Assembly (NCBI GenBank): GCA_016845145.1
Contig: JAERTE010000145.1
Coordinates: 1-64,000, forward strand
Direction: 5' to 3'
Length of the DNA: 64,000 bases
From: Rhodospirillaceae bacterium
Lineage (GTDB): Bacteria; Pseudomonadota; Alphaproteobacteria; Rhodospirillales; Casp-alpha2
A program made the position numbers and the translations under genes. Below are positions 16,233 to 25,243 of this stretch, piece by piece. The number at the start of each line of letters is the position of its first letter. Position 1 is the first letter of the stretch. The notes under the pieces were generated by a model that saw nothing but the letters and a program-made list of their open reading frames with translations, had not been told where the DNA came from and did no database searches.

Positions 16233-17780
16233 TCAATACCCTTGATGACCGTCGTCGTGCTGGATATCCAAGTCGCCGAAGCGGGTGAACTGGCCATCGA
16301 ACATCAGCTTCACCGTACCGATGGGGCCATGGCGCTGTTTGGCGACGATAACCTCTGCGATATTGTGCACGCGGGCCATACGCTCTTCCCAGTTGGCGAT
16401 GCGTTGGGCGTATTTGTCGGCACCCTCGTCGGCGCGTTGTTTGGGTTCGGCCTTTTCCAGGTAGTATTCATCGCGGTAGATGAAAGTGACCACGTCGGCG
16501 TCCTGCTCGATGGAACCCGATTCGCGCAAATCCGCCAGTTGCGGGCGCTTGTCTTCGCGGTTTTCCACCTGACGCGAGAGCTGCGACAGAGCGATCACCG
16601 GCACGTGAAGTTCCTTGGCCAGTGTCTTGAGGCCACGGGTGATTTCCGAAACCTCCTGCACGCGGTTATCGCTGCGTCCACCCGGTGAACCTGAAATGAG
16701 CTGCAGGTAATCAACAACGATGAGCCCCAGTTTGTGCTGACGTTTGAGACGCCTTGCACGGGTGCGCAACGCGCTTACGGTCAGCGCCGGCGTATCGTCG
16801 ATGAACACTGGCACCTGGTGCAGCGCCTGACTGGCTTGCACCAGGCGGGTGAATTCTTCGTTGGTGAGTTCACCTTTCCGCATGCGGTCGGACGGAATAT
16901 TGGACTGCTCGGACAAGATACGTGCGGCCAACTGCTCACACGACATTTCCAACGAGAAGAAACCAACCACAGCGCCCTCTTGGCCGCTGGTCTCCAGGTA
17001 ATCCTTGGCGGCGTTGTAGGCGATGTTGGTGGCCAGTGCGGTTTTTCCCATGGCAGGGCGTCCGGCCAGGATAATCAGATCGGATGGGTGCAGTCCGCCC
17101 ATGAGCCTGTCAAAATCGCGGAATCCACTGCCGACACCGGCGAGTTTACCTTCGCGTTTGTGTGCAGCCTCGGCGACCTCGATGGCTTTCAGGATCGATT
17201 CTTTGAAGGCGAGAAAACCGCCCTCGTAGGTGCCTGACGTCGCAAGGTCGTACAGCCCTTGCTCGGCGGTCTCGATCTGGACCGTGGCGTTGTCTTCGAC
17301 ATCGCCCTTGTAGGCGCGGTTGACTAGGTCTTCGCCCAGGTTGATCAGTTCGCGCTTCAAATAGAGATCATAGATGATGCGCCCGTATTCCTGGGCGTTG
17401 ATCACGGTGACGGCAGAGGAGGTGATTTCATCTAGATAGGTTGGGCCGCCGATCTCGCCGATGCTTTCATCTTGTTCGAAATAGCGTTGCAAGGTGATGT
17501 TGTCGGCAATCTGGCCTCGCTCAAGTAATTTCGAACATGCCTCGAAAATCTTGCCATGTTGCGCAAGGGCGAAGTGCATGGGCGCCAAGTAATCCGAAAC
17601 CATCTCGTAGGCACGGTTGTTAGCGAAGATGGCGCCCAGCAGCGCTTTCTCGGCTTCGATGTTATGCGGCAATCGCCGGAACGGTGTTGGCGACAGGGCA
17701 TCGGGTGCGCCGAGATCAGCTGAGTCGTCATAGGCGGCGTTGCCGTCGAATTCCAGGGGAGGGGGGAGAGTGCTTGCCAT
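16233..17780 (-). CDS. dnaB: Replicative DNA helicase DnaB
   Basis: 515 residues from the ATG at 17780 (MASTLPPPLEFDGN). The frame is open upstream to 18173, but this would run through the rplI terminator. The N-terminal domain begins RRLPHNIEAEKALLGAIFAN. The RecA-like domain has Walker A AGRPAMGKTAL, VGFFSLEMS, VVDYLQLI and the arginine finger region PQLADLRESGSIEQDADVV. DnaB unwinds DNA at the replication fork. Translation is probably independent of rplI, because an intrinsic terminator separates them. Confidence 0.97.
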   Translation of the reverse strand: MASTLPPPLEFDGNAAYDDSADLGAPDALSPTPFRRLPHNIEAEKALLGAIFANNRAYEMVSDYLAPMHFALAQHGKIFEACSKLLERGQIADNITLQRYFEQDESIGEIGGPTYLDEITSSAVTVINAQEYGRIIYDLYLKRELINLGEDLVNRAYKGDVEDNATVQIETAEQGLYDLATSGTYEGGFLAFKESILKAIEVAEAAHKREGKLAGVGSGFRDFDRLMGGLHPSDLIILAGRPAMGKTALATNIAYNAAKDYLETSGQEGAVVGFFSLEMSCEQLAARILSEQSNIPSDRMRKGELTNEEFTRLVQASQALHQVPVFIDDTPALTVSALRTRARRLKRQHKLGLIVVDYLQLISGSPGGRSDNRVQEVSEITRGLKTLAKELHVPVIALSQLSRQVENREDKRPQLADLRESGSIEQDADVVTFIYRDEYYLEKAEPKQRADEGADKYAQRIANWEERMARVHNIAEVIVAKQRHGPIGTVKLMFDGQFTRFGDLDIQHDDGHQGY

Positions 17781-17961
17781 GGCGAGGGATAGTATAAACG
17801 ATCCGTTACGCGCGATAGCGCCGATCCTAGGGACAAACCAATCCAATGGGGATGAAACCCTTGTAAACCCCCAGGCCTGTGGATTGCGGGCAAAGTCTGT
17901 GGATAAGGTGCCGATGTTTGGCCGCCGACAAAAAGGGCCGAATCGGTCTTTATCGATTCGC

Positions 17962-18004
17962 CGCCAAAAAAGAAACGGCGCGCCCCTGTAACAGGGCGCG
18001 CCGT
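17962..18004 (-). terminator. Rho-independent terminator after rplI
   Basis: ACGGCGCGCCC (17975-17985) pairs with GGGCGCGCCGT (17994-18004), an 11-bp stem with an 8-base loop. Read on the minus strand it is followed by TTTCTTTTTT. It lies 27 bases after the rplI stop and 200 bases before dnaB, so it ends the rpsF-rpsR-DUF2232-rplI transcript. Confidence 0.85.
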
Positions 18005-18030
18005 CCGATCGTCCGGCAAGCGGACGGAAA

Positions 18031-18828
18031 CTATTCGGTTTTTTCTTCCGCGTCGTCTTCCGAAGCTTCGCCTGCGTCTTCAGCGGTTTCCTCACCGGCT
18101 TCCTCGGCGGCCTCAGCAGCTGCGGCAGCTTCAGCGGCAGCTTCGCGCGCGGCGATTTCTTCTTCCTTGGCAACGGCGGCTTCGTGCACTTCTTCGGTCA
18201 CGGTTTCAGCCTCGGCGACGGCTTCGTCGGCCGCGCCGTCCTCGAAGATTTCCTCAGCGTGTTCGGCCACGGCTTCGGCGGCGGCGGCGAGGGCGGCTTC
18301 GGCTTCTTCAGCCTCGGCGCGGGCCTCTTCTTCCGCTTGGCTCAGGACGGCCTTGCCGGTTTCGGCCTGGACTTCCGCTTCGTCGATTGAGCGTGCGACA
18401 TTTGCGGTAACCGTCACAGACACTTCCGGATGCAGCGACACGGCCACGTCATGCAAGCCGAGCATTTTGATCGGGCGGTCAAGGCGGACTTGGTTGCGGC
18501 TGACCGTGAAGCCGGCCTCGACAAGGCCTTCGCCGACGTCGCGGGCGTTGACGGAACCGTAGAGCTGCCCGGATTCGCCGGCTTGACGCACCAGAATGAC
18601 GCTTGCGCCTTCCATCTTGGCGGCGACCGCCTCGGCTTCAGAGCGCTGTTCCAGGTTTTGCGCCTCCAACTGGGCTTTTTCGGTTTCAAACCGGGCTTTG
18701 TTGTCCGCCGTTGCCCTGAGCGCTTTGCCGCGCGGCAACAGGTAATTGCGGGCATAGCCGGGTTTGACCGACACTTCGTCGCCCATTTGTCCCAACTTTT
18801 CCACTCGTTCCAACAAGATCACTTGCAT
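18031..18828 (-). CDS. rplI: 50S ribosomal protein L9 with long acidic C-terminal extension
   Basis: 265 residues; bacterial L9 is usually about 150 and alphaproteobacterial forms somewhat longer. Residues 1 to about 150 form a full L9: [37 protein letters not shown] (rRNA-binding N domain), the long connecting helix, and a C domain with [10 protein letters not shown]. Residues from about 150 on are almost entirely Glu and Ala with a few Asp and Lys, predicted helical or disordered. L9 binds 23S rRNA near L1 and influences frame maintenance. It follows the DUF2232 gene by 50 bases. Confidence 0.95.
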   Translation of the reverse strand: MQVILLERVEKLGQMGDEVSVKPGYARNYLLPRGKALRATADNKARFETEKAQLEAQNLEQRSEAEAVAAKMEGASVILVRQAGESGQLYGSVNARDVGEGLVEAGFTVSRNQVRLDRPIKMLGLHDVAVSLHPEVSVTVTANVARSIDEAEVQAETGKAVLSQAEEEARAEAEEAEAALAAAAEAVAEHAEEIFEDGAADEAVAEAETVTEEVHEAAVAKEEEIAAREAAAEAAAAAEAAEEAGEETAEDAGEASEDDAEEKTE

Positions 18829-18878
18829 CGTTCGTACTCCTTTGGCCTTACTCGGCTCAGCGCCTTCGCGCGAAAAAT

Positions 18879-19859
18879 CTATGTCTCATCGTGGTCATTT
18901 GCCGGTGTGTTTCCGGAGCCCGAAGACGCGATGCGCCCCCGCAGGCCAAACCACTGTTCGATAACCCCGACCCCGGCGACCACCAACGCGGCCCACACTG
19001 AGATCACGATCACTAGGTAGAACACCACCAATAAAGGCTTGGTGGCGGCCACCTGTCGGGCCAAGGTGTGAAACACCGCGAGCCCTAAGAAGAAGTACGG
19101 CAGTGCCAGAACCATGGCTAGGTTCCGCCCCATGTACTCCCACTCTCCCGTTCCGGCCAAAGCCAACACCGCAGCGCCGACCAAAGGCCAAGACATCCAA
19201 CCAGGCAATTCAAGCCCCACATAACTAGGGCTGGGGCGCCGGTTGAAGCCCAGGCGGACCAGACTACCTTGCGCGACAGTGGAATTTATCGCCACCATCA
19301 CCAGCCAACTCGTGGCCACCGCACCGGGAAACAGCGGTGTCATCGCGCTGGCAATCCGCGCACGGTTTGTTGCGTCTAAATCCGGAGCCATTTGTCCAAG
19401 GACAAGATCCAGATGTTCAGCGACATAACCGCTTAGTCCGGCGTCACCCCCCACCGACGCTGCTACGACCAGCAACCCGGCAGCGAACACCGCCATTACC
19501 GATATCACGTGCCCCGGCGCCATCCAGTGGACAGCAAGGGAGCCATCGCTGCCGCTTGTCCCCCCCTGTGTCCCGGGGCGGGGCATGAGCGCCAGCTTGA
19601 CGACCACCCATGTCGGTAGAGCATGGACGATCGTGAATATTCCGGCCGTTACCGGCCCACCGAACATTCCCATTGCCATGACCCCAGCCAGGGCGGCGAT
19701 GGTTGTGGCCCGGGGGCCGTAGGCCAGCCCCGCCATCAACATAGGCAGCGGGGCCATATAGACGAAACCCAATGCGAAGAAAGTGCCGCTGAGAAACGCC
19801 ATAGTGGCGATGGCGCTGGCCAACCCAGCACTTACAGCGACTAGAGCCTCACGGGGCAT
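18879..19859 (-). CDS. DUF2232 (YybS-like) multi-pass membrane protein
   Basis: 326 residues, very hydrophobic, with about eight membrane segments; the N-terminus is [20 protein letters not shown] followed by [18 protein letters not shown]2232/YybS proteins are typically encoded between rpsR and rplI in alphaproteobacteria, exactly this position. Function is unknown; the N-terminal half resembles ECF-transporter S-component-like membrane proteins in general build. The C-terminal 35 residues are hydrophilic. Co-transcribed with the ribosomal protein genes. Confidence 0.8.
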   Translation of the reverse strand: MPREALVAVSAGLASAIATMAFLSGTFFALGFVYMAPLPMLMAGLAYGPRATTIAALAGVMAMGMFGGPVTAGIFTIVHALPTWVVVKLALMPRPGTQGGTSGSDGSLAVHWMAPGHVISVMAVFAAGLLVVAASVGGDAGLSGYVAEHLDLVLGQMAPDLDATNRARIASAMTPLFPGAVATSWLVMVAINSTVAQGSLVRLGFNRRPSPSYVGLELPGWMSWPLVGAAVLALAGTGEWEYMGRNLAMVLALPYFFLGLAVFHTLARQVAATKPLLVVFYLVIVISVWAALVVAGVGVIEQWFGLRGRIASSGSGNTPANDHDET

Positions 19860-19891
19860 CGTCCAAATCCGTTACCGGCCTCAAATCCCTC

Positions 19892-20119
19892 TTACTGATC
19901 GCAGTAGGGCATCAAGGCGAGGTAGCGGGCACGCTTGATTGCCTGCGACAGCTCACGCTGTTTCTTGGCGGAAACGGCGGTGATGCGGCTTGGTACGATC
20001 TTCCCACGCTCGGAGATGAACCGGCCAAGCAGTTTCAGGTCTTTGTAGTCGATGGTCGGCGCATTGGGGCCGGCGAACGGGCAGCTTTTGCGGCGCCGGA
20101 AAAAAGATGGCTTGGTCAT
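19892..20119 (-). CDS. rpsR: 30S ribosomal protein S18
   Basis: 75 residues, the normal length. Recognised by [20 protein letters not shown] and [21 protein letters not shown]18 pairs with S6 on the platform of the small subunit. Its ATG overlaps the rpsF stop by four bases, matching the strict 1:1 need for the two proteins. Confidence 0.98.
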   Translation of the reverse strand: MTKPSFFRRRKSCPFAGPNAPTIDYKDLKLLGRFISERGKIVPSRITAVSAKKQRELSQAIKRARYLALMPYCDQ

Positions 20120-20607
20120 GCCTCATCTCCTTTGCTTTCGGATGTCTCAGCCGCAGCGGAATCTGCATCGCCAGCCGGAGCGGCCGCAGGGGCGTCATCG
20201 GATTTATTGGGCTTGTCGCCACCAAAGTCACGGCGCGGACCGCGGTCACCACGATCTCCACCACGGCGCGGGCGGTCGTCACGGTCTTTGTTGCGGGTGA
20301 TCGCCGACGGGCCTTCCTCGAATTCGTCAACGCGCAGCGACATGTAGCGCAGCACATCTTCGTTGATCCGCATCTGGCGCTCCATTTCGTGCAGCGCCGG
20401 GGCCGGTCCGTCGAGGTTCAAGAGCACATAGTGACCCTTGCGGTTTTTCTTGATCTTATAAGCCATGGTGCGCAGACCCCAGTTTTCGCGCTTGGCGACG
20501 GTTCCACCGGCATCTGTAATGACTTTTTCGAAGGTTTCTGTCAGGCCGTCCACCTGGGCGGCGGAAATGTCCTGGCGTGCGATGAACACGCTTTCATACT
20601 TGGGCAC
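20116..20607 (-). CDS. rpsF: 30S ribosomal protein S6
   Basis: 163 residues. The S6 core (1 to about 95) begins [20 protein letters not shown] and contains [20 protein letters not shown]. The remaining 65 residues are a low-complexity tail, first Arg/Gly/Asp rich ([14 protein letters not shown]) and then Ala/Asp/Glu rich, as is common in alphaproteobacteria. It is the first gene of the rpsF-rpsR-DUF2232-rplI operon; a sigma70-like promoter is visible about 100 bases upstream. Confidence 0.97.
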   Translation of the reverse strand: MPKYESVFIARQDISAAQVDGLTETFEKVITDAGGTVAKRENWGLRTMAYKIKKNRKGHYVLLNLDGPAPALHEMERQMRINEDVLRYMSLRVDEFEEGPSAITRNKDRDDRPRRGGDRGDRGPRRDFGGDKPNKSDDAPAAAPAGDADSAAAETSESKGDEA

Positions 20608-20709
20608 GTAGATATCTCCTTCCTACGGATTATCTCATCCGTGCGCCACCATTGGCCACGGCATAGCCGATGCACAAACACGCACCAGCAGGAAGTCTTA
20701 AGGCGGCGC

Positions 20710-20737
20710 ACTATACACTTTAGTGCCCCGCGCGCAA
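20710..20737 (-). promoter_or_regulatory. rpsF: Sigma70-like promoter for rpsF
   Basis: Read on the minus strand: TTGCGC (20737-20732), a 16-base spacer, then TATAGT (20715-20710). The start codon of rpsF lies about 100 bases downstream. A strong promoter is expected for a ribosomal protein operon; this is the best match in the gap. Confidence 0.5.
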
Positions 20738-20761
20738 GTCTCTACGGCGGGATAAAGAACA

Positions 20762-20825
20762 GCATTGCAATGCCTAATATAAAGTTATAAATATAATACA
20801 ACATAAGGCATATGATCATATGCCT
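20762..20825. promoter_or_regulatory. Two palindromes around a consensus -10 box in the rpsF/20880 divergent region
   Basis: GCATTGCAATGC at 20762-20773 is a perfect 12-bp palindrome. A second perfect palindrome of 20 bp occupies 20806-20825 (AGGCATATGA and its complement). Between them, TATAAT at 20792-20797 is a consensus -10 box for the plus-strand gene at 20880, so the 20-bp palindrome would cover its transcription start. The arrangement suggests binding of a dimeric regulator. The regulator is unknown. Confidence 0.5.
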
Positions 20826-20879
20826 GATCTTGTTGCGTCAAATATTGCGATTTCGTTGTACCGCCGAGCTCAGACGTGA

Positions 20880-21860
20880 ATGATGGACAGCATGGATAAA
20901 CTTGCGGATGAAAATTTGGCCCGTCCCAAAAATACGGACGGCACGGTCGACTGGGAAACCATCTTCGAAGCCCCTGGCACGGGGCTGGTGCCATTGGTTG
21001 CGCAAGCGAAGTCTTTGGAGGGGCTGCGTAACTGCGCGTCCGTGATTATCAATCAATTGTTCACGCGCAAGAACGACGAAACCGAACGCGAGCGCCAGCA
21101 CAAGGTGCTGGCCAGTCTGGTTGCGGCTGCGGAGAGCGATGACGGACTTGAGGCGGTAAGAGACAATGTCGTCCGCATGCTTCGCAGCATCAAACAAGAG
21201 CGTCTGTTGAAAGCTGCCGCTTATGTCGCAAATAAGGACAAGCGAAAATTCAAGCGAAAAACCGGTGGCGACGAGCGGCGCGATGATGAAGTCCTGCGCC
21301 AGATGTTTGCGGTCAATAAACCGCTCATGATGATTGCCGGAGGGGCTACCGTGTTGGTTGCGCTCATCATTGGCGCGGCGTTGTTTATTGGCGGTGAATC
21401 GTCGCCCGCGCCCAAACCCGAACCCACGCCCGTTGCGAAAGCTGTGCAGCCGGAGCCAAAAGACGTCGCTCCAGTTTCCGAACCTGTTGAGCCTGCGAAG
21501 CCTGTTGAGGCCTCGCCGGAGTACCCCAAGACTGTTTACTTCCGACCAATGTTTCGCACCGTTTCGACGACACGCATGCAAAAGTCCTACGCTTATTACC
21601 AAGCGTCTGTGGTGGTTGACAATGCGACGGCTTATTCGAGGGTTTGCACCCGCATTCCGGCGTTGAAAGACGCGTTTAATATGGCTCTGGCGCATGCTCT
21701 GCCGGCACGTGGCATGGCGTCGGGCCAGGATTTGGCGAAAGCGAGCACCTGGGCTCATCAACAGCTGGCAAAGAAAATAGGGACCGGTGTCGTCAAGAGA
21801 GTTGATTTCCTAATCGACGGAAACAACGACTTCCGTCCGCGTGCTGTGCCCTGCCGCTGA
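20880..21860 (+). CDS. Single-pass membrane protein with FliL-like periplasmic tail, function unknown
   Basis: 326 residues; I do not recognise a named family. Residues 1-148 are cytoplasmic, helical and charged, with a basic stretch KRKFKRK at about 121-127. One membrane helix spans about 149-171. A Pro/Glu/Ala linker follows (175-215), then a C-terminal domain. That domain has the order strand (YYQASVVVDN), RIPALKDAFNMAL, helix, VVKRVDFLID, which resembles FliL-type flagellar-motor proteins in layout. The resemblance is inferred by eye. Start choice is uncertain: ATG at 20880, 20883 or 20892. It precedes fabD by 100 bases on the same strand. Confidence 0.7.
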   Translation: MMDSMDKLADENLARPKNTDGTVDWETIFEAPGTGLVPLVAQAKSLEGLRNCASVIINQLFTRKNDETERERQHKVLASLVAAAESDDGLEAVRDNVVRMLRSIKQERLLKAAAYVANKDKRKFKRKTGGDERRDDEVLRQMFAVNKPLMMIAGGATVLVALIIGAALFIGGESSPAPKPEPTPVAKAVQPEPKDVAPVSEPVEPAKPVEASPEYPKTVYFRPMFRTVSTTRMQKSYAYYQASVVVDNATAYSRVCTRIPALKDAFNMALAHALPARGMASGQDLAKASTWAHQQLAKKIGTGVVKRVDFLIDGNNDFRPRAVPCR

Positions 21861-21960
21861 TTGCGGCGGATCGCGCACCGCGCTTGACAGGGCAAGAGCA
21901 GCGGCTATCACTGCCCATGAAATTTGAGCTTTCTGATGTTTCCTTAAAGTGGGGGCGGCG

Positions 21961-22899
21961 ATGACGCGAGCATTTGTATTTCCGGGGCAGGGGTCCCAGG
22001 CAGTGGGCATGGGCAAGGAGTTGGCGGATGCTTTTCCGGCTGCCCGTGAAGTATATCAAGAAATCGACGATGCGCTGGATCAGGACTTGTCCGGGCTGAT
22101 GTTCAATGGGCCCGAAGACGAACTGACTTTGACGGAAAATGCGCAACCGGCCCTGATGGCTGTCAGTATGGCGGTCATGCGGGTGCTGTCATCCGAGGGC
22201 GGGTTTAAATTGTCCACCGGTGCCAGTCATGTGGCTGGTCACTCCTTAGGTGAGTATTCGGCACTTGCGGCAGCAGGTGTGTTTTCGCTTGCCGATACGG
22301 CACGTTTGTTGAAGACGCGCGGCCGCGCCATGCAAGAAGCGGTGCCGGTGGGTGAAGGTGCCATGGCGGCGCTGATGGGGTTGACGCCGGAGGATGCAAT
22401 CGCAGTGGCATCCGAAGCTGCCGGTGACGGCGTGTGTGATTTTGCCAACGATAACGCACCTGGTCAGGTTGTGGTTTCTGGGTCGAAAGCTGCCGTTGAG
22501 CGCGCGGTGGAGATGGCGAAAGAGAAAGGCGCTAAACGAGCCTTGCTTTTGCCTGTCAGCGCACCGTTCCATTGTGCGATGATGGCACCGGCGGCGGATG
22601 TCATGGCCCAGGCATTGGCAGGCGTGAATATGGTTGCCCCGGTTGTGCCGGTGGTTGCCAATGTGACAGCGGCGCCCGTGAACGACGCCGCCGTCGCTCG
22701 GAAGCTTTTGGTGGAACAGGTGACGGGCCGGGTCCGTTGGCGCGAATGTGTGTTGGCGATGAAAGATGCCGGTGTCACCGAGTTGGTGGAAGTAGGAGCC
22801 GGAAAGGTGCTGGCTGGGTTGACCCGGCGCATTGATCGCGAATTGAGTTCCACCAGTATCGGCACACCAGCGGATGTAGAGGCCTTTATCGCTGATTAG
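21961..22899 (+). CDS. fabD: Malonyl-CoA:ACP transacylase
   Basis: 312 residues from the ATG at 21961, with GGGGG five bases upstream. A GTG at 21949 is in frame but less likely. Catalytic features are complete: GQGSQ at 10-14, nucleophile Ser95 in GHSLGEYSALAA, malonate-binding Arg120 in TRGRAMQEA, and His in SAPFHCAMM. It loads malonyl groups onto acyl carrier protein for fatty acid synthesis. fabG, acpP and fabF, normally next, are about 5.6 kb away here, beyond an inserted group of genes. Its stop is 14 bases from the convergent cyclase stop. Confidence 0.97.
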   Translation: MTRAFVFPGQGSQAVGMGKELADAFPAAREVYQEIDDALDQDLSGLMFNGPEDELTLTENAQPALMAVSMAVMRVLSSEGGFKLSTGASHVAGHSLGEYSALAAAGVFSLADTARLLKTRGRAMQEAVPVGEGAMAALMGLTPEDAIAVASEAAGDGVCDFANDNAPGQVVVSGSKAAVERAVEMAKEKGAKRALLLPVSAPFHCAMMAPAADVMAQALAGVNMVAPVVPVVANVTAAPVNDAAVARKLLVEQVTGRVRWRECVLAMKDAGVTELVEVGAGKVLAGLTRRIDRELSSTSIGTPADVEAFIAD

Positions 22900-22913
22900 G
22901 ACGAAACGGCAGT

Positions 22914-25154
22914 CTATTTGCTATCGAATGCGGTTACCCCATTCCAATCGGGGCTTGGGGGTGTCTCTATGTAATAGCGGCATCGCCTGAGAAGGGCGGA
23001 AACGACGCCATCGTCAGGAACCGCGGCTTGCAATTCTTCCAAAAGATCGACTGCGTGTTGGAAATCCCGGTGAAGATAAAAATCGAATGCCTGTTCATAG
23101 CGGGAAGCTTGATGAACTTTCTTCTCGCCGACGTAAAATGCGGCTCCCTCCTGGCGTTCGCCCATTAACTCATACAAGACGAGGGGTATGGATGTGCCTT
23201 TCGCCTCGACAATGTCAACGCGGCGAAACAGGAAATCGCGCGAAGCCTGCCGTCGCACCTGTTCGCTGACCAAGGTTTGCGTGCCGTAGAACTTGTTCAG
23301 TCCTTCAATTCGCGCCGCGAGGTTCACGTTCGGGCCTAGACAGGTGTATTGTAACCGGTCCCGAGCCCCCATGTTGCCAACAAGCGCTTCGCCCGAGTGT
23401 AGGCCGAACCGGGTGCGCATGACCGGCAAGCCTTCGGCCATCAACTCAGCATTCAATTCTTCGGAAATCTCGTGTGCGGTAAGGACGGCACGGCACGCAT
23501 TGTCGACGTGGAACTCGTCATCGGTGGGGGCATTCCACATGACCATGATGGCATCGCCGATGAACTTGTCGATCGTTCCTCGATTGGCCTGAATGGCGAA
23601 GGACATGCGTTCGAAGTATAGCGATGTTTGTTCCAAGACCTGTTCCGACGTCATTCGCTCGGTCATTGTCGTGAAACCCTCAATGTCGGTGAACAACACG
23701 GTTACTTGACGTTTCTCGCCGCCAATTTCGGCACCTCGGCCTGAAAGCACCAAACTGCGGACCAAATCTCGTGGTACATAGCGCAGGAAAATATCGAGCG
23801 CGCCGCGCATACGTTCCATCGACCCTTGCAAGGAACCGATTTCGTCGAACGGAGACTCCGGGGCGTCGGTTGAGGACAGGTTCATTTCCGATATTCGATC
23901 CGCCAGCTTGCGCAGCCGAATAATCGGGATCGCGATCCAACTGGCCAAGAGTGTCACGCCGGCAATGGCCAAGACAAATATAGCGATGGTGAAAATGGCC
24001 GAGCGCTGCAAACTTTCGCGAAGGTGTTCGGTAAAGTCGTCGGCTACGGCGACGCCGATAATTTTCCAATCTAGGACGCGCGTGTCACCAGCCGGTGTTT
24101 GCCCCGCAATGATGTGCCCGAAATCGGTTTCGTAACCGATGGCGCCGGTAAGGCTGTGCGACTTCATATCGTGGTTTGGATGCGCGCCATCCCGCCGCCG
24201 CTCGGTCGGAGGCGCGTGATCGGCTTCATGGCCCATACTTGCTCCCGTACCAGCGGACTTCAATCGCGCAACTGCGGATATGAGGATACTTTCGTCAATG
24301 TCCTTCAGGGCTGCGATAGCATACGACCCATTGGCGTTGCGTCGGACTATTTTCTCCAGATCATGATGGGCGACGAGGTTACTGTGTTTGTCGATAATCG
24401 CGATGCTGCCCCTTTTGCCGGGGCGCAACTGATGCATGAGGTTGGCCAAGTTGGTCAACGGGAGGTCAACACCGATTACCGCGCCGGCGGCATTGCGCGC
24501 CGACGTTGAAATCGTGATCCCTGGTTTGCGTAGGCTTGAAAAGACGTAAACCGCTGAAAAGGTTGTTTGTTGTTTGGTCAACGCATCCTTGTACCAGGCA
24601 CGGACACGGGGGTCGTATTTGGATTGTGCGGAAATCGCAGCGTTCGCTGGTTCAAGTGGTTTGCCGTCTGTATCGAAGAAACGCCAAAATTGCAGGCGCT
24701 CGAGCTTGCCTGTTATCGCTTCAATCACTCTCAGTCCGTAAGCGGCGTCGGCGGGGATACCAGGAACGTTTCTGCTGGAGCCATCGGGATTGCGAAAATT
24801 GACGGCCTGCACAAATCCGCCATCCGGAAACCCGACGAACGATCCATAGAGGTTGGCGTCATGACGGAGGGTCTGCATTAGATACAATTGCAGCTCTTCA
24901 GGATTTCGCCAGTCGATAACCGATCCGGGGAGGTCAGATATGGATTTCGAGACAATCTGGGCGCGTCCCAAGAGGCCGTCGATGTTCTGGCGGGCAATTT
25001 CAAGGGCGTTACCGACTAATTGGTGGGCGGTGCGCATGATTTCCTTTTGGTTCTCCGTGTAATTGATGTAAGCGACGAAAAACACCGCCAATGCCATGAA
25101 CCCCACGAATGCGCTTGTGATGGTTATGCGGATGGGGAGATTTTTTAGCTTCAT
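22914..25154 (-). CDS. Cache/HAMP membrane adenylate/guanylate cyclase
   Basis: 746 residues from the ATG at 25154; a TTG at 25166 is the alternative. Transmembrane helix 1 lies at about 9-30, then a long periplasmic double-Cache-like sensor (with DPRVRAWYKDALTKQQTTF and GVDLPLTNLANLMHQL), helix 2 near 385-408 and a HAMP linker. The C-terminal class III cyclase domain has LFTDIEGFTTMTERM and DKFIGDAIMVMWNAP with both metal aspartates, and GPNVNLAARIEGL with the catalytic Asn and Arg. Probably makes cAMP in response to an extracytoplasmic ligand, which is unknown. It is the second membrane cyclase in the window. Confidence 0.88.
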   Translation of the reverse strand: MKLKNLPIRITITSAFVGFMALAVFFVAYINYTENQKEIMRTAHQLVGNALEIARQNIDGLLGRAQIVSKSISDLPGSVIDWRNPEELQLYLMQTLRHDANLYGSFVGFPDGGFVQAVNFRNPDGSSRNVPGIPADAAYGLRVIEAITGKLERLQFWRFFDTDGKPLEPANAAISAQSKYDPRVRAWYKDALTKQQTTFSAVYVFSSLRKPGITISTSARNAAGAVIGVDLPLTNLANLMHQLRPGKRGSIAIIDKHSNLVAHHDLEKIVRRNANGSYAIAALKDIDESILISAVARLKSAGTGASMGHEADHAPPTERRRDGAHPNHDMKSHSLTGAIGYETDFGHIIAGQTPAGDTRVLDWKIIGVAVADDFTEHLRESLQRSAIFTIAIFVLAIAGVTLLASWIAIPIIRLRKLADRISEMNLSSTDAPESPFDEIGSLQGSMERMRGALDIFLRYVPRDLVRSLVLSGRGAEIGGEKRQVTVLFTDIEGFTTMTERMTSEQVLEQTSLYFERMSFAIQANRGTIDKFIGDAIMVMWNAPTDDEFHVDNACRAVLTAHEISEELNAELMAEGLPVMRTRFGLHSGEALVGNMGARDRLQYTCLGPNVNLAARIEGLNKFYGTQTLVSEQVRRQASRDFLFRRVDIVEAKGTSIPLVLYELMGERQEGAAFYVGEKKVHQASRYEQAFDFYLHRDFQHAVDLLEELQAAVPDDGVVSALLRRCRYYIETPPSPDWNGVTAFDSK

Positions 25155-25243
25155 ATTTCGGTCCAAATAATCTCGTTTGCATTCTTGCGATGCCGGGCGA
25201 TTTTATAATTGGACAACAATTCTCATCAAGGTGGTAGTAAATT

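Noticed and set aside
17781..18173. N-terminal extension of DnaB to 18173
   Set aside because: The extension is Lys/Pro/Arg-rich antisense to rplI and runs through the rplI terminator. The conserved DnaB start is at 17780.
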